The translations under genes and the position numbers were made by a program. A stretch of 64,000 bases of DNA from Thiodiazotropha sp040506775 (GTDB lineage Bacteria; Pseudomonadota; Gammaproteobacteria; Chromatiales; Chromatiaceae), in contig JBEVWC010000020.1 of assembly GCA_040506775.1 (NCBI GenBank), forward strand, positions 62,001-126,000, in the 5' to 3' direction. How positions within the stretch are numbered: the first letter of the stretch is position 1; each line of letters opens with the position of its first letter. The notes beneath the pieces were generated by a model. It saw nothing but the letters and a program-made list of their open reading frames with translations, was not told the DNA's origin and ran no database searches. Positions 43,899-52,421 of this stretch are shown here, piece after piece.

Positions 43899-44780
43899 GT
43901 GACCGTTATTGATTTCCTGCAACAGAACAGCGGGGTCTACCTGCTGTTCGTCACTCTGATCGGCCTCACCGTCGGTAGTTTTCTCAATGTAGTCATCCAT
44001 CGTCTGCCGAGAATGATGGAAAAACAGTGGCACAGGGACTGTCAGGAACTCCTGGCCGCTGAGCAGACTCAGCAGTCTGCCGACGACGCGCCCTATACCC
44101 TGAGCCGTCCCGCCTCGCATTGCCCCCATTGCGGTCATCAGATCCGAGCCTGGGAGAACATCCCGGTACTCAGCTGGCTCTGGCTGAGAGGACGCTGTTC
44201 CGCATGTCAGAAACCCATCAGTCTGCGTTATCCCCTGGTCGAAGCGGTCACCGGTGGATTGAGCTTCGTGGTTGCCTATCATTTCGGCTTCACCTGGGTA
44301 GCTCTTGCGGCACTGGTGCTGACCTGGGCCCTGATCGCCCTGAGCATGATCGATTTCGATGTGCAGCTGCTGCCGGACAACATCACCCTGCCGTTTCTAT
44401 GGCTGGGCCTGCTGATCAACCTGGGAGGTCTGTTCACCGATCTGCAATCCGCAGTGATCGGCGCGGCGGCCGGTTACCTCGCCCTTTGGAGCGTCTACCA
44501 GCTGTTCAAGCGGCTCACCGGAAAAGAAGGCATGGGTTACGGGGATTTCAAACTGCTGGCCCTGCTCGGAGCCTGGTTCGGCTGGCAGTACCTGCCGCAG
44601 ATCATCCTGCTCTCCGCCCTGGTGGGTGCGGTGGTCGGGATCCTGCTCATCGTGGTGCGTGGCCGTGACCGCAACATTCCGATCCCCTTCGGACCCTATC
44701 TGGCCGCGGCCGGTTGGATCAGCATGATGTGGGGTGAGCAGATCAACCAGGCCTATCTTCACTGGTCCGGCCTGGCCTGA
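43899..44780 (+). CDS. pilD: Prepilin peptidase / N-methyltransferase PilD
   Basis: This 293-residue inner membrane enzyme cuts prepilins and methylates the new N-terminus. The N-terminal methylation domain has the zinc-binding cysteines HCPHC and CSACQ and the GSFLNVVIHRLP motif. The aspartyl protease residues are in IDFDVQLLPD and GYGDFKLLA. The start is GTG at 43899, 27 bases after pilC. Its stop overlaps the coaE start by one base (TGATG). Confidence 0.95.
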   Translation: MTVIDFLQQNSGVYLLFVTLIGLTVGSFLNVVIHRLPRMMEKQWHRDCQELLAAEQTQQSADDAPYTLSRPASHCPHCGHQIRAWENIPVLSWLWLRGRCSACQKPISLRYPLVEAVTGGLSFVVAYHFGFTWVALAALVLTWALIALSMIDFDVQLLPDNITLPFLWLGLLINLGGLFTDLQSAVIGAAAGYLALWSVYQLFKRLTGKEGMGYGDFKLLALLGAWFGWQYLPQIILLSALVGAVVGILLIVVRGRDRNIPIPFGPYLAAAGWISMMWGEQINQAYLHWSGLA

Positions 44781-45391
44781 TGCGGGTGATTGCCCTCACG
44801 GGTGGGATCGGCAGCGGCAAGAGCGCCGTTTCGAACCACCTGGAAACCCTGGGCGTACCGGTCATCGACGCAGACATCCTGGCCCACCAACTGGTCAAAC
44901 CCGGACAGCCCGCCCTGCTCGAAATCCAGTCCAGCTTCGGTCAACATATGATCGACGAATACGGACGACTCGACCGGGCAGCCCTGCGTAATGCGGTCTT
45001 CTCCGATCCGCAGCAGCGCAAACGCCTTGAGGCGATTCTCCATCCGCGCATCCTCGCTGCCATGCAGGACTGGATCGGGCAACAACACGCCCCCTACGTA
45101 GTCCTCGTCATCCCGCTGCTGTTCGAAACCGGTCAGACGTCCCTGGCCGATAGGATCCTGGTAATCGATTGCGAAGAGCCTCTGCAGATCGAGCGGGTCA
45201 TGAAGCGGGACAACCTGTCCCGGGAACAGATCGAGCAAATCATGGCGAGCCAGGTCGACCGGAATACCCGCCTGGCCGGGGCCGACGACGTCATTCTGAA
45301 CAATGGAAACCAGGACGAACTGATCGCCGCCACGGAGCGGCTGCACCAGACCTACCTGAACATGAGCGGGTCAACCCACGGGGTGGGTTGA
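44780..45391 (+). CDS. coaE: Dephospho-CoA kinase
   Basis: The 203-residue enzyme phosphorylates dephospho-CoA in the last step of coenzyme A synthesis. It has the P-loop GGIGSGKSAVSNHL, the conserved DADILAHQLV and the lid segment QIERVMKRDNLS. The pilBCD-coaE order is conserved in gammaproteobacteria. A hairpin covers its last codons and the following bases. Confidence 0.95.
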   Translation: MRVIALTGGIGSGKSAVSNHLETLGVPVIDADILAHQLVKPGQPALLEIQSSFGQHMIDEYGRLDRAALRNAVFSDPQQRKRLEAILHPRILAAMQDWIGQQHAPYVVLVIPLLFETGQTSLADRILVIDCEEPLQIERVMKRDNLSREQIEQIMASQVDRNTRLAGADDVILNNGNQDELIAATERLHQTYLNMSGSTHGVG

Positions 45392-45394
45392 CCC
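45368..45394. terminator. Hairpin between convergent coaE and clpB
   Basis: GGGTCAACCCA pairs with TGGGTTGACCC around a five-base loop. It begins inside the coaE end and ends 18 bases before the clpB stop. No T-run follows, but the position between converging genes suggests a shared transcript end. Confidence 0.55.
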
Positions 45395-45412
45395 ATTCCT
45401 ATCATGGATCGA

Positions 45413-48007
45413 TCAAGCGGCGCTGATCTGTCTCAGTTTGGCGAAGGTCAACCCTTCCGGCCCCCGGTCCACCTGGATGGTGTCCCCAGCACCGAAACGG
45501 CCTGACAGAATATCCTGAGCCAGCGGATTCTCCAGCTGCTGTCGGATGGCCCGCTTCAGCGGCCGTGCACCGTAGACCGGATCGAAGCCCGCCTCACCAA
45601 GCCGGTCGAGGGCCGCATCGGTAATTTCAAGGGCCATATCGTGCTCTGAAAGCCGCTTGTGCAGGTAGTCGATCTGGATCTTCGCAATTGCCCGGATCTG
45701 GTCACTGGCCAGGGGATGGAACACCACGATCTCATCCAACCGGTTGATGAATTCGGGACGGAAGTGCTGACGCACGGTCTCCATCACCGCATCCTTCATC
45801 TCCTGATAGCGCTCTTCACCGGACATCTCCTGAATGACCTGGGAGCCCAGGTTGGAGGTCATCACGATGACCGTGTTGCGGAAGTCCACGGTGCGTCCCT
45901 GGCCATCGGTCAGGCGTCCGTCATCGAGCACCTGCAACAGCACGTTGAACACATCCGGATGGGCCTTCTCCACCTCGTCCAGCAGCACCACCGAATAGGG
46001 CCGGCGACGCACCGCCTCGGTGAGGTAGCCGCCCTCTTCGTAGCCCACGTAACCCGGAGGGGCGCCGATCAGACGGGCCACGGAGTGCTTCTCCATGAAC
46101 TCGGACATGTCGATCCGCACCATCGCCTCTTCCGTATCGAAGAGGAACTCCGCCAGCGCCTTGCACAGCTCCGTCTTACCCACGCCGGTGGGACCGAGAA
46201 ACAGGAACGAACCGTTCGGCTGGTTGGGATCGGAAAGACCCGCCCGTGAACGTCGGATTGCATCGCTGACCGCACGCACCCCCTCTTCCTGACCGATCAC
46301 CCGTTTTCCAAGGGCTTCTTCCATGCGCAGCAGCTTGTCCCGCTCGCCTTCGAGCATCTTGGAGACCGGGATGCCGGTCCACTTGGAGACCACCTGGGCG
46401 ATCTCCTCCTCGGTCACCTTGTTGCGCAGAAGCTTCATCTCCTGCATCTCGGCCTGGGTGGCCATGTCGAGCTGTTTCTCCAACTCGGGGATGCGACCGT
46501 ACTGCAGTTCGGACATGCGGGTCAGGTCACCGGCACGGTGGGCGGTTTCCAGTTCCAGTCGCGCCCGCTCCAGGGATTCCTTGATGTGGGTGGTACCCTG
46601 CAGGGCCGCCTTTTCCGACTTCCAGATCTCTTCCAGGTCGGAGAACTCCCGTTCCAGTCGCTCGATCTGCGCCTCCAGGTCCGCGAGACGTTTTTTCGAG
46701 GCTTCATCGGACTCCTTGTTGAGGGCTTCCCGCTCGATCTTCAACTGGATCAGACGACGCTCCAGGCGGTCCATCTCCTCCGGCTTGGAATCGATCTCCA
46801 TACGGATCTGCGATGCGGCCTCGTCCACCAGGTCGATGGCCTTGTCCGGCAGCTGACGGTCGGTGATGTAGCGATGGGACAGGGTTGCGGCGGCGACAAT
46901 CGCCGGATCGGTGACGTCCACCCCGTGGTGAACCTCGTAGCGCTCCTTCAGACCGCGCAAAATGGCGATGGTGTCCTCCACGCTGGGCTCGGATACCAGC
47001 ACCTTCTGAAAGCGCCGTTCGAGGGCCGCGTCCTTCTCCAGGTACTGACGGTATTCGTCCAGGGTGGTCGCACCGACACAATGCAGTTCACCCCGCGCCA
47101 GAGCCGGCTTGAGCATATTGCCCGCATCCATGGCGCCTTCCGCCTTGCCGGCGCCCACCATGGTGTGCAACTCATCGATGAAGAGGATGATCTGACCCTC
47201 CTGCTTGGCCAGGTCGTTGAGCACCGCCTTGAGGCGTTCTTCGAATTCGCCGCGGAACTTGGCGCCAGCGATCAGCGCGCCCATATCGAGTGAGAGCAGG
47301 CGCTTGTTCTTCAGACCTTCCGGCACCTCGCCGTTGATGATGCGCTGCGCCAGGCCTTCGACGATGGCGGTCTTGCCCACGCCGGGCTCACCGATCAGCA
47401 CCGGGTTGTTCTTGGTACGCCGTTGCAGCACCTGAATGGTCCGACGGATCTCGTCATCCCGCCCGATCACCGGATCGAGCTTGCCCTGCTCGGCCCGCTC
47501 AGTCAGGTCGATGGTGTATTTTTCAAGGGCCTGACGTTGATCTTCGGCATTCGGATCATCCACTTTCTGGCCACCGCGCAGCTGCTCCACTGCTTTCTCC
47601 AGGGCCGCTTTGTTGGCTCCGGCCTTGCGCAGCAGGTCACCGAGTTCGCCCTTGTCCTGCACCGCCGCGAGTACGAACAACTCGCTGGAGATGTACTGGT
47701 CGTTACGCTGCTGGGCGAGTTTGTCGGTCTGGTTGAGCAACCGCCCCAACTCGTTGGAAATATGCAGATCACCGGCCGCCCCTTCCACGCTGGAGAGTCG
47801 ATCGATGGCCGCATTGAGACCGGATCGAAGCTGGTTGACGTTGACATCCGCCCGGGTGAGCAGATGACGCACACTGCCGCCATCCTGGTCGAGCAGAGCG
47901 CTCATCAGGTGCAGGGGTTCGATAAACTGGTGATCGCGTCCTACCGCGAGACTCTGGGCATCCGCCAGGGCCATCTGAAACTTGCTGGTCAAACGATCCA
48001 TTCGCAT
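45413..48007 (-). CDS. clpB: Chaperone ClpB (disaggregase)
   Basis: The 864-residue AAA+ unfoldase rescues aggregated proteins with DnaK. It has the N-domain (MRMDRLTSKFQMALADAQSL), a first AAA domain (Walker A GEPGVGKT), the coiled-coil middle domain (about 405-525) and a second AAA domain (GPTGVGKTEL) with the pore loop GYVGYEEGGYLTEA. It matches E. coli ClpB throughout. The start ATG at 48007 has GGAG ten bases upstream. A sigma-32 promoter lies just upstream. Confidence 0.97.
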   Translation of the reverse strand: MRMDRLTSKFQMALADAQSLAVGRDHQFIEPLHLMSALLDQDGGSVRHLLTRADVNVNQLRSGLNAAIDRLSSVEGAAGDLHISNELGRLLNQTDKLAQQRNDQYISSELFVLAAVQDKGELGDLLRKAGANKAALEKAVEQLRGGQKVDDPNAEDQRQALEKYTIDLTERAEQGKLDPVIGRDDEIRRTIQVLQRRTKNNPVLIGEPGVGKTAIVEGLAQRIINGEVPEGLKNKRLLSLDMGALIAGAKFRGEFEERLKAVLNDLAKQEGQIILFIDELHTMVGAGKAEGAMDAGNMLKPALARGELHCVGATTLDEYRQYLEKDAALERRFQKVLVSEPSVEDTIAILRGLKERYEVHHGVDVTDPAIVAAATLSHRYITDRQLPDKAIDLVDEAASQIRMEIDSKPEEMDRLERRLIQLKIEREALNKESDEASKKRLADLEAQIERLEREFSDLEEIWKSEKAALQGTTHIKESLERARLELETAHRAGDLTRMSELQYGRIPELEKQLDMATQAEMQEMKLLRNKVTEEEIAQVVSKWTGIPVSKMLEGERDKLLRMEEALGKRVIGQEEGVRAVSDAIRRSRAGLSDPNQPNGSFLFLGPTGVGKTELCKALAEFLFDTEEAMVRIDMSEFMEKHSVARLIGAPPGYVGYEEGGYLTEAVRRRPYSVVLLDEVEKAHPDVFNVLLQVLDDGRLTDGQGRTVDFRNTVIVMTSNLGSQVIQEMSGEERYQEMKDAVMETVRQHFRPEFINRLDEIVVFHPLASDQIRAIAKIQIDYLHKRLSEHDMALEITDAALDRLGEAGFDPVYGARPLKRAIRQQLENPLAQDILSGRFGAGDTIQVDRGPEGLTFAKLRQISAA

Positions 48008-48042
48008 GGGTATAACACTCCGAAATTCGTTGAATACCTATC

Positions 48043-48071
48043 AAATGGGGGGGATTCCGGGCAATTTCAAG
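48043..48071 (-). promoter_or_regulatory. Sigma-32 heat-shock promoter of clpB
   Basis: On the minus strand CTTGAA (48066-48071) is followed after 15 bases by CCCCATTTG (from 48050 down). This matches the RpoH consensus CTTGAA-N13-17-CCCCATNT, about 40 bases upstream of the clpB ATG. Confidence 0.82.
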
Positions 48072-48142
48072 TATCGCTACGGGTGGCCTGGGAGGGTGTC
48101 CGGGTACCCGTGCCATCCCTTGCTCAACACAGAATCAGACCC

Positions 48143-48356
48143 GTAGCCCGGGTGCAGCGCAGCGGAACCCGGGAAACCCGGCACAAGCCAACACATCAGG
48201 TTGGGGCAATACCTCTAAGCTCTGGTATGCATTCCCACGCAGAGCGTGGGAACGATGAAACAGGTTCGTGCCACGCCCCCGGGTTATGCGTTGCTTCACC
48301 CGGGCTACTCGGGAGATCCACTCCGTAGCCCGGATGCAGCGTAGCGGAACCCGGGA
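48143..48356. repeat. Cluster of family A and family B repeats upstream of clpB
   Basis: Plus-oriented GTAGCCCGGGTG units lie at 48143-48174 and 48325-48356 and a minus-oriented one at 48278-48308. A TTCCCACGC palindrome (CATTCCCACGCAGAGCGTGG) sits at 48230-48255. The arrangement repeats the mix of families seen at 25243-25416. It fills the gap between clpB and purE. Confidence 0.85.
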
Positions 48357-48380
48357 ACCCGCCACAAGTCATCCCCGAAT

Positions 48381-48881
48381 TCAGCTCAAGGCGCCCTTCT
48401 CCATCGCCTCAACCTTGGACATCACCATGGCCTCCAGTCCCTGCTTGTAATCCTTGACCTTCTGACGGATCGCCCCGTCGGCCACACTGAGGATCTGCGC
48501 CGCCAGCAGTCCCGCGTTCTTCGCGCCGTTGATCGCCACCGTGGCGACCGGTACCCCTGGGGGCATCTGCACGATGGAGAGCAGGGAATCCTCACCGCTC
48601 AGGGCGGAGGACTTGACCGGCACTCCCACCACCGGCAGCGGGGTGATCGCCGCCACCATTCCGGGCAGGTGGGCCGCGCCACCGGCTCCCGCGATGACCA
48701 CCTGCAGACCCCGGGTCTCCGCACTCTGCGCATATTCAAAGAGCCGTGCCGGGGTACGGTGGGCCGAGACGATGGTCATCTCGTAGGAAATCTCAAGCTC
48801 ATCGAGAATATTGGCAGCCTCTCGCATGACCGGCAGGTCGGAGTCGCTGCCCATGATGATGCCAATCACGGGTGTATTCAT
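48381..48881 (-). CDS. purE: N5-carboxyaminoimidazole ribonucleotide mutase
   Basis: This 166-residue enzyme moves the carboxyl group in step 6 of purine synthesis. Family motifs are MGSDSDLPVM near the start, SAHRTPARLFEYA and GGAAHLPGMVAA. The ATG at 48881 overlaps the purK stop (ATGA), so the pair is co-translated. The frame further upstream lies within purK and is not used. Confidence 0.96.
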   Translation of the reverse strand: MNTPVIGIIMGSDSDLPVMREAANILDELEISYEMTIVSAHRTPARLFEYAQSAETRGLQVVIAGAGGAAHLPGMVAAITPLPVVGVPVKSSALSGEDSLLSIVQMPPGVPVATVAINGAKNAGLLAAQILSVADGAIRQKVKDYKQGLEAMVMSKVEAMEKGALS

Positions 48882-50035
48882 GGGTGTTGTTCCCCTTTGA
48901 TATGAATCAGGTCGCGGACCTGTTCGGCTTTGTGTCGGGCCGCTTCCAGATCGGGATCGACCACGGTGACGTGGCCCATCTTGCGGAACGGCTTGACCTC
49001 CGCCTTGCCATACAGGTGCAGGCACACACCCGGAATCCTCAGGGAGGCGGACATGCCGTCGATCACCGGGCGGCCGTTCGCGTCGGCATCCCCCAGCAGG
49101 TTGATCATGGCAGCCGGGCTGAGCAGTGCGGTGGAGCCCAGGGGCAGGTCGAGGATCGCCCTCAGATGCTGTTCGAACTGGTCCGTGACACAGGCCTCGA
49201 TGGTATGGTGACCGGAGTTATGGGTGCGCGGCGCGATTTCGTTGACCAGCAGTTCACCATCCCGGGTGAGGAACATCTCGACTCCGAATACCCCAACGCC
49301 CTCCAGGGCCTGAATGGTGCGTACCGCCAGTTGTTCGGCCTGTTGCGCGATCTCCGGCGCCACCCGGGCGGGGCACAGCAGCAGATCCAGGACGTTCTCA
49401 CCGGAGCGGAAGCACATCTCCACCGTGGGGTAGGCCACGCAATCGCCATCCGCATTGCGCGCCACCATCACCGCCAGCTCATGGGAGGCATCGACAAACC
49501 CTTCCACCAGGGATGGCACCGGCAGATGCGCGGAAAAATTATCGACCGTCATCATCACTGATACCCCCCGGCCGTCGTATCCGCCCCGCCGGGCCTTCTG
49601 CACCAGGGGAAAACCGAACTCGGCAAAGGCCTCCAGGTCCGCTTCCGGCATGGACTGGAAATCGGAGGTGGGAATCCCCGCATCGCGGAGGAACTCCTTC
49701 TGGGTCAGTTTATCCTGCAGAACCGCCAGCACCCGGGGCGCGGGATGAATCGCATGACCCTCCTTCTCCAGCTGCCGCAGGGTCTCGGTATCCACGTTCT
49801 CCAGCTCGTAGGTGACCACATCACAGGACTCGGCCAGTTCCCGCAGTTTTGCCGGGTCATGATAGCCGCCGATGATCTGGTGACCGGCCACCTGGCCCGC
49901 GGGGGAGCCGGGATAGGGATCGAGCACCACGCAGGTGCAGCCGAGGCGTTTCGCCGCCTTGACCATCATCCGTCCCAGTTGTCCCCCGCCAATGACCCCG
50001 ATACGGGCGACGGGAAAAGGAAAGCTGTCCTTCAT
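48878..50035 (-). CDS. purK: N5-carboxyaminoimidazole ribonucleotide synthase
   Basis: The 385-residue ATP-grasp enzyme converts AIR, bicarbonate and ATP to N5-CAIR. It opens IGVIGGGQLGRMM and has the ATP-grasp segments VQKARRGGYDGRGV, VEMFLTRDGELLVNEIAPRTHNSGH and a C-terminal HLYGKAEVKPFRKMGH. It is immediately upstream of purE and nine bases downstream of the small lipoprotein gene. Confidence 0.96.
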   Translation of the reverse strand: MKDSFPFPVARIGVIGGGQLGRMMVKAAKRLGCTCVVLDPYPGSPAGQVAGHQIIGGYHDPAKLRELAESCDVVTYELENVDTETLRQLEKEGHAIHPAPRVLAVLQDKLTQKEFLRDAGIPTSDFQSMPEADLEAFAEFGFPLVQKARRGGYDGRGVSVMMTVDNFSAHLPVPSLVEGFVDASHELAVMVARNADGDCVAYPTVEMCFRSGENVLDLLLCPARVAPEIAQQAEQLAVRTIQALEGVGVFGVEMFLTRDGELLVNEIAPRTHNSGHHTIEACVTDQFEQHLRAILDLPLGSTALLSPAAMINLLGDADANGRPVIDGMSASLRIPGVCLHLYGKAEVKPFRKMGHVTVVDPDLEAARHKAEQVRDLIHIKGEQHP

Positions 50036-50044
50036 CGTTATTTG

Positions 50045-50473
50045 TTACTCTTTCAGTTTCCAGATCCGATAATAGACCCGGCCATTAGCCGGATCCCGCA
50101 CCAGCCAGCGGCCGTTATCGAAATCGAATCGCGAATCGGTAAATTTCAAGCAGCTAAGCCGGTACCGGTCCTGGTTCAGATCCGCGTCGCCGGTGACCTC
50201 GTGGAACCAGTCGGCCGGTTCGGCACAATCCACTGCCTGGTATTCGGTCTCATTACGCGCCTGCACCCCGCTGTAGCCGGGATGCAGCTTCAACCAGGCG
50301 CTGAAGCCGCGCACCATCGTACCCCCATCGGCGAGAAGTTCCACCTCGGAGCGGGGTGTCTCAAACCCATCCTGGTAGATCAACTCCGCATCTGTCGCGG
50401 TGGGGTCACCGCCGCTGCAGGCAACCAGCAGGGACGCCAGCGACACCCCTCCGAGAATGGATTCAGTCCGCAT
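50045..50473 (-). CDS. Small lipoprotein of unknown function
   Basis: The 142-residue protein has a lipoprotein signal (lipobox SLLVACSG, Cys about residue 19). After it come a short acidic segment and a region with two more cysteines (YQAVDCAEP and RLSCLKF). I do not recognise a domain. It ends RVYYRIWKLKE. It overlaps the ilvD end by 11 bases and is nine bases from purK, so it sits inside an otherwise metabolic transcript. The ATG at 50473 starts the signal peptide; the frame further up lies in ilvD. Confidence 0.7.
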   Translation of the reverse strand: MRTESILGGVSLASLLVACSGGDPTATDAELIYQDGFETPRSEVELLADGGTMVRGFSAWLKLHPGYSGVQARNETEYQAVDCAEPADWFHEVTGDADLNQDRYRLSCLKFTDSRFDFDNGRWLVRDPANGRVYYRIWKLKE

Positions 50474-52325
50474 CTTTATGTAATTGGGAAAGATCCCGCA
50501 CCGCACCCCGGGCCGCAGAGGTGGTGAGCGCGGCATAGGCCTGCAGGGCCTGGGAAACCACCCGGTCCCGGTTCACCGGTTTCCAGGCCTGGGCGCCCCG
50601 CGCCAGCATGCGCTCACGGCGCTGTTGCAACGCCTCGTCACTGATCGCCACGCGGATGATCCGCTCCGGGATATCGATTTCGATCGGATCCCCCTCTTCC
50701 ACCAGTCCGATGTTGCCCCCTTCGGCGGCTTCCGGTGAGCAGTGGCCGATGGACAGGCCGGAGGTTCCCCCGGAGAAGCGTCCGTCAGTGATCAGCGCGC
50801 AGGCCTTGCCCAGCCCCTTCGATTTCAGGTAGCTGGTGGGATAGAGCATCTCCTGCATTCCGGGACCGCCCTTGGGGCCTTCATAGCGGATCAGCACCAC
50901 GTCACCGGCTTGAACCCGATCCCCCAGAATCGCGTCCACCGCGTCATCCTGGCTCTCGAAGATCCGTGCCGGGCCGGAAAATTTGAGGATCGACTCATCC
51001 ACACCGGCGGTCTTCACGATACAGCCCTGCTCGGCCAGGTTGCCGTAAAGCACCGCCAGTCCACCATCCTTTGAGTAAGCATGTTCGATATTGCGGATAC
51101 AGCCGTTCTCCCGGTCCAGGTCGAGCTCCGGCCAGCGGGCATCCTGGCTGAAGGCAACCTGGGTGGGGATTCCGCCCGGTCCGGCGAGAAAGCGGTTACA
51201 CGCGGCCTCCTCCTGGGTGCGGATCACGTCCCACTGCTCCAGGGCATCCCCCAGGGTGGTGGTGTGAACCGTCGGCACATCACGGTGGATCAGCCCGCCC
51301 CGGTCGAGTTCACCGAGTATGCCGATCACTCCGCCGGCCCTATGTACATCCTCCATATGATATTTCTGAGTTGCCGGAGCGACCTTGCACAGATTCGGCA
51401 CCCGGCGGCTGAGCCGGTCGATATCGGACATGCCGAAATCGACCTGACCCTCCTGGGCAGCGGCCAGCAGGTGCAACACCGTGTTGGTGGAACCGCCCAT
51501 GGCGATATCCAGACTCATCGCGTTTTCGAAGGCCTCGAAGGTCGCGATCCCCCGAGGCAGTGCGCGGGGGTCCTCCTCTTCGTACCAGCGGCGCGCCAGT
51601 GCCACCACCCTGCGCCCGGCTTCCTTGAACAGTAACTCCCGATCCGCATGGGTGGCCAACAGGGAGCCATTGCCCGGCAATGACAGACCCAGCGCCTCGG
51701 TCAGGCAGTTCATGGAGTTGGCGGTGAACATACCGGAGCAGGAACCGCAGGTGGGGCAGGCGGAGCGCTCGATCTGCGCCACGTCCGCATCGCTCTCGTT
51801 GGGGTTGGCCGCGGAGATCATGGCATCGATGAGGTCGAGCTTCAGGTCGCCCTTACCCGCCAGCTTCACCTTGCCCGCCTCCATCGGTCCACCGGAAACG
51901 AACACGGTGGGGATGTTCAGGCGCATCGCCGCCATCAGCATGCCGGGGGTGATCTTGTCGCAGTTGGAGATGCACACCAGCGCGTCCGCACAGTGGGCGT
52001 TGACCATGTACTCGACCGAGTCGGCGATGATGTCCCGGGAAGGCAGGGAGTAGAGCATGCCCCCATGGCCCATGGCGATGCCGTCATCCACCGCAATCGT
52101 GTTGAACTCCTTGGCCACACCTCCGGCTGCCTCGACCTCCCGGGCAACCAGCTGGCCCAGGTCTTTGAGATGGACATGCCCGGGGACAAACTGGGTGAAG
52201 GAGTTGGCGATGGCGATGATCGGTTTTTCGAAATCGCCATCGGTCATTCCGGTGGCCCGCCAGAGGGCACGAGCGCCCGCCATGTTGCGGCCATGGGTCG
52301 TGGTGCGAGAGCGGTACTGGGGCAT
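50463..52325 (-). CDS. ilvD: Dihydroxy-acid dehydratase
   Basis: The 620-residue iron-sulfur enzyme dehydrates dihydroxy acids in valine and isoleucine synthesis. The cluster cysteines are in ISNCDKITPGM and ACPTCGSCSGMF, and the start reads YRSRTTTHGRNMAGARAL. The C-terminal half has TDGRFSGGTSGLSIGH. The ATG at 52325 has GGAG six bases upstream and is the conserved start. Length fits the E. coli-type family. Confidence 0.96.
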   Translation of the reverse strand: MPQYRSRTTTHGRNMAGARALWRATGMTDGDFEKPIIAIANSFTQFVPGHVHLKDLGQLVAREVEAAGGVAKEFNTIAVDDGIAMGHGGMLYSLPSRDIIADSVEYMVNAHCADALVCISNCDKITPGMLMAAMRLNIPTVFVSGGPMEAGKVKLAGKGDLKLDLIDAMISAANPNESDADVAQIERSACPTCGSCSGMFTANSMNCLTEALGLSLPGNGSLLATHADRELLFKEAGRRVVALARRWYEEEDPRALPRGIATFEAFENAMSLDIAMGGSTNTVLHLLAAAQEGQVDFGMSDIDRLSRRVPNLCKVAPATQKYHMEDVHRAGGVIGILGELDRGGLIHRDVPTVHTTTLGDALEQWDVIRTQEEAACNRFLAGPGGIPTQVAFSQDARWPELDLDRENGCIRNIEHAYSKDGGLAVLYGNLAEQGCIVKTAGVDESILKFSGPARIFESQDDAVDAILGDRVQAGDVVLIRYEGPKGGPGMQEMLYPTSYLKSKGLGKACALITDGRFSGGTSGLSIGHCSPEAAEGGNIGLVEEGDPIEIDIPERIIRVAISDEALQQRRERMLARGAQAWKPVNRDRVVSQALQAYAALTTSAARGAVRDLSQLHKDAD

Positions 52326-52421
52326 CGAGGACTCCGAAATCAGGAAACGAACAGGACCGTCTATTATGCAATGATTCAAGCCTGGCGAACAAACCCAAGG
52401 CCTGTTTTCCGTTGAGCCGAA

